A stretch of 37,506 bases of DNA. Source: Candidatus Thorarchaeota archaeon (GTDB taxonomy: Archaea; Asgardarchaeota; Thorarchaeia; Thorarchaeales; Thorarchaeaceae). The stretch covers positions 1 through 37,506 of the forward strand of contig JAUWOA010000010.1 in assembly GCA_030612365.1 (NCBI GenBank), written 5' to 3'. A model generated the notes under the pieces. It made no database searches and had not been told where the DNA came from. It worked only from the letters and a program-made list of their open reading frames with translations. Position 1 is the first letter of the stretch, and each line of letters opens with the position of its first letter. Positions 8,947-16,673 of this stretch are shown in pieces. The translations under genes were made by a program, and so were the position numbers.

Positions 8947-9483
8947 ATGGTTGAGAGAGGGCAAATCGTCAAAGGAATTATGGCTCACCTCTTGCTGTTG
9001 GTCATTAACTTTTTCGTCCTGCTTGGGGTGATTGAGAGCCTACAGATATTCACCGACGACTTACCGATCATCAATGCGATTATTCTTGGCTACATGTTGC
9101 TCCATACGATATCTCTGCTCACAATACAGTTGAGCATCCAGATTCTTCAACTGGTTAGAATTAGGATGCCATCTTTTCTTATTTTCTACTACTTCAGATT
9201 CGATGATGACGAAACCATCCCGATCGCCCTGTTGGACCCCACGAAGAGCAGACTGGCAGTGGTCATTCTTCTCCTAGTTATCAGCGGAGGACCCATACTC
9301 TATCCAATATTCGCTGTATACGGCTTCTTCCTAGCCTACGCGCATCTTGCTTCCATCATCATCGACCCGCCGACGATTCTTCACTACTTCGAGCTGTTCT
9401 TGAATTACATGCCACCTGTACTCATAATCATAGTAGCCATTGTGATCATCTCGATTGTGGCCATCGAGTTCAGACATGTCTAG
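8947..9483 (+). CDS. Multi-pass membrane protein, unknown function
   Basis: 178 aa with about four hydrophobic segments (LLLVINFFVLLGVI; IINAIILGYMLLHTI; LAVVILLLVISGGPILYPIF; PPVLIIIVAIVIISIVAI). Confidence 0.75.
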   Translation: MVERGQIVKGIMAHLLLLVINFFVLLGVIESLQIFTDDLPIINAIILGYMLLHTISLLTIQLSIQILQLVRIRMPSFLIFYYFRFDDDETIPIALLDPTKSRLAVVILLLVISGGPILYPIFAVYGFFLAYAHLASIIIDPPTILHYFELFLNYMPPVLIIIVAIVIISIVAIEFRHV

Positions 9484-9526
9484 CGAGCCCGGAAGAGCAC
9501 CCGACAAGCGTGGTGTGACGCATGTG

Positions 9527-9533
9527 TTTATAT
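9527..9533 (+). promoter_or_regulatory. TATA box-like element (TTTATAT) for the reductase gene
   Basis: About 34 bp upstream of the in-frame TTG at 9564, consistent with near-leaderless archaeal transcription and with rejecting the ORF-track start 9522. Confidence 0.4.
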
Positions 9534-9563
9534 CATTGCGAACTTCTTGAAGCCCGACTCACA

Positions 9564-10919
9564 TTGAAACGACCTGAGGTAATAGTAATTGGTGCAGGGA
9601 CAGCTGGTTGTGTTACTGCAAAACGGTGCGCTGAGCTGGGATTGAAGACTATGCTTCTTGATCGCAAGCCAGAACCGGAGATTGGGAAAAAGGTCTGTGG
9701 AGACGAGATCAGCAAGTCACACTTCGAGTTCACAGGAATCAAGCCACCACACGGCAAAGAGATATCATCTGAAGTCAAGGGTGCGGACGTCTATCCGCCC
9801 AACATGTCGAACGAGTTGCAGGTTAGAGGATGGGACGAGTTCGATGGTTGGACAATCGACAGACCGCGGTTTGGACAGCGGCTACTTCAGAGAGCGGTGC
9901 AAGTGGGGGTGGTCTTCAAGCCGGAAGTTCACGTTGTCGGGCCAATCCTCTTGCAGGAGAGGGTGGCTGGAGTAGTGTATCTCGACCGCCACACCGATGA
10001 AAAGATGGCAATTAGCTGCAAGCTGGTAGTGGATGCAAGCGGTTTCGCTGGAGTAATTAGAAAGAAGCTGGACGATCCACTTGTTGAGCGCGATATTGCG
10101 AAGGAAGATATCGCATTATGTTACCGAGAAATACTGGACTTAAAAAATCCAATGGCAGAGCCGGAGGTGGCACGAATATACCTGGGAGGCGATGCCGCTC
10201 CGCAAGGCTACGCATGGGTATTTCCCAAGGGACCTAAGACCATTAACGCAGGTGTTGGAATCACTGGAGGGAAGGGAAAAGCGTCTCCCAAGAGTTATTT
10301 CGAAATTTTCAAGAAACAAATCCCATTGTTGCATGGCGCGCGTGTATTGGAAAGCGGAGGAGGAGCAGTCCCAATCAGGCGGCCAATGAAGAGCCTAGTG
10401 ACAGACGGAGTGGCTTTTGTAGGTGATGCCGCTTGGCAGGTTAATCCCATACACGGCGGGGGTATTGGGGCAGGAATGAGAGCTGGGATAATCCTGGGCG
10501 AAGTGGCAAAACAGGCCATAGCGAGGAGAGATTTGAGCGCACGAGGTCTGTGGGGCTACAATACACTGTACCTTCGTGGATTCGGAAGAAGACTAGCTTC
10601 TCTAGAGGTATTCAAGAGACTTCTCCAGGCAGTTAGTGACGAGGATATGAACTACGGATTCGAGAAGCGCTTGCTTGAAGCAAACGACCTAATGGCTGCA
10701 AATCGCGGTGATGGCCTGTCAATTGGCATGAGAAACAAGATAGGCCGGGTAAAAAGAGGAGCCTCACGAGTCAAACTCCTATTGAAGCTACGGAAGGCGG
10801 CCGGTCTGATGAAGAAGGTGGACCGCCACTATGCACAATATCCCGGAACTCCAGATGGTCTTGAGAATTGGACGCGCGGCATCAACAAGATTATGGAGTC
10901 CGCAAGATTCAGCTCGTGA
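9564..10919 (+). CDS. Geranylgeranyl reductase-family FAD-dependent oxidoreductase
   Basis: N-terminal dinucleotide-binding motif VIVIGAGTAGCVTAKRCAELGLKTMLLDRK; GVAFVGDAAWQVNPIHGGGIGAGMRAG typical of GGR family. Confidence 0.88.
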   Translation: MKRPEVIVIGAGTAGCVTAKRCAELGLKTMLLDRKPEPEIGKKVCGDEISKSHFEFTGIKPPHGKEISSEVKGADVYPPNMSNELQVRGWDEFDGWTIDRPRFGQRLLQRAVQVGVVFKPEVHVVGPILLQERVAGVVYLDRHTDEKMAISCKLVVDASGFAGVIRKKLDDPLVERDIAKEDIALCYREILDLKNPMAEPEVARIYLGGDAAPQGYAWVFPKGPKTINAGVGITGGKGKASPKSYFEIFKKQIPLLHGARVLESGGGAVPIRRPMKSLVTDGVAFVGDAAWQVNPIHGGGIGAGMRAGIILGEVAKQAIARRDLSARGLWGYNTLYLRGFGRRLASLEVFKRLLQAVSDEDMNYGFEKRLLEANDLMAANRGDGLSIGMRNKIGRVKRGASRVKLLLKLRKAAGLMKKVDRHYAQYPGTPDGLENWTRGINKIMESARFSS

Positions 10920-10932
10920 CGGGCCATCTATC

Positions 10933-12030
10933 CTAGGTGGCAACCGCGTCAACGTCTCTGATGCCATCCTTGCATACTCTGAAGATAGCTTCGCCTTCCG
11001 GCAGATTTGGTGAATCTACCAGTCTGCAAATTCTACGTTCGCCCTTGGATTTTCTTAGATAGCAACGTGTCTGAGGTACGTGAGCCATAACATGCCCACC
11101 GACAGGTGTTGTTGGATCACCAAAGAAAGCATCGGGACGTGACATCACCTGATTCGTGATATAGACAGCCAAATTGGCGACCTCTGCACCCCGCTGTAGA
11201 TGGTGCAGGTGCTTGTTGAGCTTCTGCTGTCGTGCCGCTAGAGTACCTCGGCCCGTGTATTCAGCTCTGAAGTGACTGGTTACCGAGTCAAGAACGAGAA
11301 GCTTGGCATTTAGCTCTGTGGCCATCTCCAGTGCTTGGTCGCACAACAAAATCTGATGGTCGGAATTGAATGCTCGTGCCCACACCACGTTCTTCAGAAC
11401 CTTCTTGGGATCAAGACCCACAGCCTCAGCCATGTCAACAAGGCGCTCGGGACGAAAAGTACCCTCGGTATCCACATAGATCGCTGTCGCGCTCAAACCT
11501 CCCTTCTCAGGAGGTAGTTGGATATTAACAGCCAGCTGGTGAGCCATCTGTGTCTTCCCCGAACGGAACGAACCGTACATCTCGGTGATACTCTGGGTTT
11601 CAAGTCCGCCGCCGAAGAGCTCATCAAGAGCCTTAGAACCAGTAGTGATTCTACCAGCTGTTCTGCGCCGCTCTAGCATTAGATCAGCTGTTTCAAAACC
11701 GATATCCAGCATCTCTCGTGCTGCTTTGACAATCTTCGTCGCGGTTGTTTCGCCGATTGAGCCGGCTGCTGCAAGTTCTCTCGGTGAAGCCACTGCAATC
11801 GCTTCAACACTCTTGTAGCCTGACTCAGCTAGTCGTTTCCCAATTGCAGGTCCAACGCCTGGAAGATCGGTCACGTCGAGACTGGCATTAGCTTCTGCAC
11901 TGGCCTCCAATGTAGAATCTTTCCCTTCATCAAAGTCCTCGTAGTCAACATCGTCCTTGTCTTTCTTTGCTGGAATCCTAAAGACCTCCCTCAAGTGCTT
12001 GGTACGCTGAATTTCACCGCAGCAATGCAC
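10933..12030 (-). CDS. radA: DNA repair and recombination protein RadA
   Basis: N-terminal HhH (LPGVGPAIGKRLAESGYKSVEAIA), Walker A GSFRSGKTQ, IYVDTEGTFRPERL, LLVLDSVTSHFRAEYTGRGTLAARQQKLNKHLHHLQ. Start uncertain. Confidence 0.96.
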   Translation of the reverse strand: MHCCGEIQRTKHLREVFRIPAKKDKDDVDYEDFDEGKDSTLEASAEANASLDVTDLPGVGPAIGKRLAESGYKSVEAIAVASPRELAAAGSIGETTATKIVKAAREMLDIGFETADLMLERRRTAGRITTGSKALDELFGGGLETQSITEMYGSFRSGKTQMAHQLAVNIQLPPEKGGLSATAIYVDTEGTFRPERLVDMAEAVGLDPKKVLKNVVWARAFNSDHQILLCDQALEMATELNAKLLVLDSVTSHFRAEYTGRGTLAARQQKLNKHLHHLQRGAEVANLAVYITNQVMSRPDAFFGDPTTPVGGHVMAHVPQTRCYLRKSKGERRICRLVDSPNLPEGEAIFRVCKDGIRDVDAVAT

Positions 12031-12202
12031 GTGGCTAGGTTATGGTGGATTCACACAGTATAAAAATGGCACTAGTTGCGGCACCGAGTGAGTATGCGAT
12101 AAAGACAGGATTCGACAAACCTAGTCAAGCGAACCGCATAATGGAGTTGATCTGTCTTTAAGAGGCAGTGTGGTGTAATTATGAAACTGTGGTTCTGATG
12201 AA

Positions 12203-12511
12203 TCAGAGCTTGGTCAGAGTGACAAGAATAAACTCCTCTTGAGGCGCTATGCGAATTCCACCGAAGGTCGTTTGAACTTGGATGAAATGCAAATCACCGC
12301 CCTCATTGACCTGTCTGATGATTTCTTTTGTCTTGCCGATGAGGGCACTGAGCAGCGCCGATATCTCTTCAGCTCTTTCTAGACTTACGCCCCAGCTGTT
12401 TATCGGAAAGCCCTCTGGACTGATGAAGAGTGCGGCATAGACGTCCGGAAACTTGCTGGTAATATTCTGGATTATTCGTTCAAAGATCTCCCGCTTTGGC
12501 ATTGCCGGCAT
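12203..12511 (-). CDS. Roadblock/LC7 (MglB-like) domain protein
   Basis: 102 aa; IIQNITSKFPDVYAALFISPEGFPINSW...EEISALLSALIGKTKEI resembles the compact Roadblock/LC7 fold pattern. Confidence 0.7.
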   Translation of the reverse strand: MPAMPKREIFERIIQNITSKFPDVYAALFISPEGFPINSWGVSLERAEEISALLSALIGKTKEIIRQVNEGGDLHFIQVQTTFGGIRIAPQEEFILVTLTKL

Positions 12512-12859
12512 GAGTTACACATCCGTGGTTGTCGCTGGACTTCCCGTATTAGGAAAAAGGGAAAATAAGAGAACAAAAGGTTTGCCGTTGTAGACTTCTC
12601 GCATAAGCTTCGAAAATTCACCACTTCTTCAAGACTGTCGGAGGAGCATCGATGGACTTCATGACCACACGGGGTGCCTAAGCATTGCTCTATATCTGGT
12701 AATACGTCTAAGCTATCCTTATGAAACACCACAATTCTATTTCTGGCAAGGATTACCTGAAACGCCGAGTTGACGTTGCTTGCGTGTTTGGCTTTTCAGT
12801 TTCTCCGTAAGCGTGCTGTTCCTTAAGGATGACCAGCCGCAGTTAGTAATAGATCAGAT

Positions 12860-14203
12860 GTGTGTGCAATGGCTGAGTTCATAGAATGCCCAGAATGCAG
12901 CAAGAGAATTCGCAAAGGATCAACCTTCTGCTTGCATTGTGGAATCAGAATCGGAGAAGACATGAAGTCGCTGGGCAGCCCCATCATCACAGAAGATGCA
13001 CCAAGCCCCGTAACTGATAGTCTGGAGAATCTCGAGGATAAGATGGCTGACATGCTAACGCAATCTGGTTTGCCGACCACAGAGCACTCAACAGAGGCAC
13101 CGACCATTTCAGAAGCGGAAGGAGATATTCTTCCTGATATCGACGATTCTATCCTTCCAGAGCCTGAAGAGGTAACACGCCCTGAAGAAAAATCTACCCT
13201 CGAAGCAACAACGATCCCACCAGCTGATGAAATGGCTTGGGAAGTTGACAGCTCAGTTCAGTTGGAGGCGGGGCTTGGTGTGACAACCGATGAGCCAACA
13301 GCCGCTCCTGCCGAATCATCTCAGGAAACTGAAGTGCGCGATTACGATCATGTAAGTGCTGAGATGAATTGGGACACAGCGTCCATACCGGAGTTCTCTT
13401 CAGACGAAGTCAAGGAGGGCATGCCATTCAAGGAAGTGGCACCTCCAAGGATTGCTGCAGATGACATAACCACTTCAACAGATGAAGCACTGCGACACCT
13501 ATTCCCTGATGAAATCGATGCTAGCACAACAGAAGCTGTCACACACCTATTTCCTAGGGGACGTGGAGATGCATCGCGTGACTTCGTTGACGTTGTCGTA
13601 GGAAAACCCAAGAAGATTACCATCACATCCAAAATGCACGAACTGAAGACACCATCCTGTCCGAATTGCGGAACCACAATCACAGGAGATGGCTATGAGT
13701 ACCCGTCGTACGTTTACGAATCCATGGGGAAAGCAAGGCTCGAACAGGGAGCACAGAAGCAAAGGGAGAATGACCATGAAAACGCCATTGAATCGTTCGA
13801 AATGGCCAAGACGCTTTTCGAGAGGGCGGAAAATCCCAAGGCTATTTTCGAAGCCCAGAAGAGAATAGATGGTGGCTATGAAGCGATGGCGGCGTCACAT
13901 CTCACGCAGGGTGAAATGCACTTCAAAGCTGGCGAGTTTGAATGGGCAGCAGTCCAGTTCAAGAAAGCACGTGAGATATTCATGTTTACAACTCGAAGTA
14001 AAATGAGAGCCAAATGCTCCGAGAGAATACGCGCGTCCTACGGCGCTTGGGGGAAAGCCATTGAATCCGAGGGGGATCGGTTGTCCAAGGAAGGTCGGTC
14101 AAGAGAAGCCCTCGCAAAATACCAACTTGCCGCCGCGAAGTACAAGGAGGCCGACGCCCCCAAGAGGCTCAGGGGTCTCGATAAGAAGATACGCAAGGCA
14201 TAG
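12860..14203 (+). CDS. Zinc-ribbon protein with acidic linker and C-terminal TPR-like repeats
   Basis: N-terminal CPECSKRIRKGSTFCLHCG; acidic low-complexity middle; CPNCGTT half-motif; TPR-like helices (ENAIESFEMAKTLFERA, GEFEWAAVQFKKAREIF, GRSREALAKYQLAAAKYKEA). Confidence 0.75.
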   Translation: MCAMAEFIECPECSKRIRKGSTFCLHCGIRIGEDMKSLGSPIITEDAPSPVTDSLENLEDKMADMLTQSGLPTTEHSTEAPTISEAEGDILPDIDDSILPEPEEVTRPEEKSTLEATTIPPADEMAWEVDSSVQLEAGLGVTTDEPTAAPAESSQETEVRDYDHVSAEMNWDTASIPEFSSDEVKEGMPFKEVAPPRIAADDITTSTDEALRHLFPDEIDASTTEAVTHLFPRGRGDASRDFVDVVVGKPKKITITSKMHELKTPSCPNCGTTITGDGYEYPSYVYESMGKARLEQGAQKQRENDHENAIESFEMAKTLFERAENPKAIFEAQKRIDGGYEAMAASHLTQGEMHFKAGEFEWAAVQFKKAREIFMFTTRSKMRAKCSERIRASYGAWGKAIESEGDRLSKEGRSREALAKYQLAAAKYKEADAPKRLRGLDKKIRKA

Positions 14204-14321
14204 ATTGCAGCTTAGCGTTACAGCAGCCCAATTGAGCGCACAGGAATCGCAGCTAGGACATTTTTCAAACAATAAAGAGATAAGACTTCAGACATACATA
14301 GAATCTGAGGGGAATCGTATT

Positions 14322-14549
14322 ATGCTCGAATACATCATTATCGCGGGTATTGCCATTGCTGTGGTTGTAGCAATAATCCTGCTTAGTGTCAGGCGATCTG
14401 AGGCCACGGGTCGATCCTCTGCGCCGCCTAACGTGCTCGACGAGTCGTATTTCCCAGGCGTAAATGGCTTCACCAAATGGCCATTGCCATTGGGAGGAAG
14501 GACCGAGAGGAAGAAGACAGAAACTTACAGACAACACAGTGACGACTAG
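14322..14549 (+). CDS. Small single-pass membrane protein
   Basis: In-frame ATG 14322 gives MLEYIIIAGIAIAVVVAIILLSVRRSEATG...; the ORF-track start 14061 lies inside the preceding gene. Confidence 0.55.
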   Translation: MLEYIIIAGIAIAVVVAIILLSVRRSEATGRSSAPPNVLDESYFPGVNGFTKWPLPLGGRTERKKTETYRQHSDD

Positions 14550-14558
14550 TTGCTGAAC

Positions 14559-16673
14559 TCAAATCCAATCTCCGGTTTCCAGCTTGGTAGGCAAGTACTC
14601 GTCTGTTAGATACTGGAATGAATGACTTGCAAAGGCCTGTATCTCAGCCTTCTCCTTCAGTTGCAGCATCAGCTTCAAGTCCTTGACCCAAGCTTTGTTC
14701 TTCTGGATAAAGGGCTCCTTGAGCATATCCTTCACTCTTTTGATGTCTGTTGGTTCCATTGGTATCCGAACAGCTTTCGGAATATTGTACGCGTCAAGGT
14801 CTCTGCTCAAGACACCAAGCAGTTTCAGATCTGGTGTGGCTATGAATGGTGATTCGTAACTGAGTCTTTTACTGCCGCGAAGAAACACCGAGTAGATATA
14901 GTGTCCGTACGGATCTGAATCGACAAGGGCGAAGGCAGGAATTTCAAGCTCCTTAACAAGCATCTTCAGGAATGCTCTCGTTGCGATGTCACCACTACCC
15001 TTTCCTGTAAGGACAATGCACGGTTGTCGGTTCCAGTATTTCGCTTCAGACAGGCGCATCACTGCGGCATCCTTCTCGGAAAGCAGGATAAACTCTGCAT
15101 CACTTTCAAGAATCTCCACCTGTTCGAGGAATGGTGTGATTGCCCACCCGCCTGTACCCATCTTCGTCAAATCAATAGTATCGCCGCCATCTCTTATGAC
15201 CACACGGCCCATGGCTGATCCTCGGGCTGAAGCAACAACATGGACACTGTCTCGAGTCGTACGAAGCATAGATGCAACATCCTCAATGATTTTGTCGCTA
15301 TACTTTTGTTCCCGAAACAGGTTAACGTCACTGTAGAACACCTCTCGTTTCGTTGCGTGTAGGTTGGCCTTGAGCAACTGAAATACTATCTCCATTACTC
15401 GAGCAGTGCGTGTGGCATCTACGACGGACGCCAATGAATGATAGGGTCGCGTGATGGTCTTCATTCCAAGGAGGAGAAGGTCTCTAATCTCGTCCCAGAT
15501 GATGTTGTCTGCGGATCTGCGGGGAATCTCAAAGGCAGGGCGACCTGTCATCATAGTCTCGTTGAGGACCTCCATGGCAACTTGGATTAGCTTGTCCTGT
15601 GTTTCATTGGCTGTTAAACCAACAACTTGGACTGTGTCCTCTATTGTTAATTCGCCCTCTTTGGGCTCCGCCCCAGCTGCGAGAGCCTCAGCTCTTTTCT
15701 CAGCATCCTTCCACTTCTTCTTCATCTGCTTGGCAACACGAGTGACAGCCGCAGGGACGGGAAGGCCTGATTTCTTCTTCTTTGCTTTCGTCCTTGGATG
15801 CTTCTTTGGAATCTGTTCTGCATCCTTTTTTATTGGTTTCTTCTTGGTTGGTGCCTTCTTGGACGAATCTTTCTTTTGTGGAGTCTTCTTTTTGGATCCT
15901 ACTTTCTTGGCCACAACTGCTACCTCCGCAGGAACCTCCTCCTTGGGAGTCACGGGTTTCTCCACGAGCTTCGGTTCTATCTTGGGACCAACCTTTCCAG
16001 TTATTGCTTGCATCTCCCTATCTTGAATAGCCTTCTTCGCCGCGACAATTATCATCTTCGCTCGATTAACGCTCAAGCCGCTCACAATTCGTGCAACACT
16101 TTGCGGACGTGCTCGGGATAATCGGGACACAGAATCATATCCTGAGTCCTCGAGCTTGCGTACCATCTTTGCACCCACACCTGGCAGAGAAGCAAGAGAA
16201 ATCTTAGCTGGACCTTGCGTGATTTCCACTGCTGCATCATCAGGCTCAATGTCTGTTACAGGCTTCAGCTTGGTACTCATCTCAGGCGCATTGATAGATT
16301 CCTTTGCAGCTCGCACCAAGTTCTTCGCACCCGTCTTACTTAGTCCGTTCACTTTTTTCGCAACGCTTTTCGATCTGGCTTTTGAGAGTTTGAGAACAGA
16401 GTCATATCCTGCAGCTACAAGTCGGTTTCTAAGCTTGGTCCCAACACCCGGAAGCGAAGCTAATGACGGACCTGTCACAACTTGCGGCTCTTTCTTGACG
16501 GAAGTTTTTTCCTTGACCTTCTTGACAAGTGCCTTCCTCTTGGTTACCATCGCTGTGGGTTTCTTCTTGACCGTTTTCTTCTTGCTAGTGGCTTTCTTGG
16601 AAGGTTTTTTTACAAGCTCACCCAATGTAGATTGGACGGTTTCCTTTTTTCTAGTCTTCTTTCTTGAACTCAT
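14559..16673 (-). CDS. top6A: DNA topoisomerase VI subunit A (Spo11 homologue) with long N-terminal HhH/Lys-rich extension
   Basis: Catalytic Tyr region KREVFYSDVNLFREQ; Toprim region LLSEKDAAVMRL...LTGKGSGDIATRAFLK...ALVDSDPYGHYIYSVFLRGSKRL...FIATPDLKLLGVLSRDL. First ~305 aa are extra. Confidence 0.93.
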   Translation of the reverse strand: MSSRKKTRKKETVQSTLGELVKKPSKKATSKKKTVKKKPTAMVTKRKALVKKVKEKTSVKKEPQVVTGPSLASLPGVGTKLRNRLVAAGYDSVLKLSKARSKSVAKKVNGLSKTGAKNLVRAAKESINAPEMSTKLKPVTDIEPDDAAVEITQGPAKISLASLPGVGAKMVRKLEDSGYDSVSRLSRARPQSVARIVSGLSVNRAKMIIVAAKKAIQDREMQAITGKVGPKIEPKLVEKPVTPKEEVPAEVAVVAKKVGSKKKTPQKKDSSKKAPTKKKPIKKDAEQIPKKHPRTKAKKKKSGLPVPAAVTRVAKQMKKKWKDAEKRAEALAAGAEPKEGELTIEDTVQVVGLTANETQDKLIQVAMEVLNETMMTGRPAFEIPRRSADNIIWDEIRDLLLLGMKTITRPYHSLASVVDATRTARVMEIVFQLLKANLHATKREVFYSDVNLFREQKYSDKIIEDVASMLRTTRDSVHVVASARGSAMGRVVIRDGGDTIDLTKMGTGGWAITPFLEQVEILESDAEFILLSEKDAAVMRLSEAKYWNRQPCIVLTGKGSGDIATRAFLKMLVKELEIPAFALVDSDPYGHYIYSVFLRGSKRLSYESPFIATPDLKLLGVLSRDLDAYNIPKAVRIPMEPTDIKRVKDMLKEPFIQKNKAWVKDLKLMLQLKEKAEIQAFASHSFQYLTDEYLPTKLETGDWI

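Noticed and set aside
12472-12732. Minus-strand 86-aa ORF
   Set aside because: Overlaps the Roadblock gene start in another frame; no motif or SD support.
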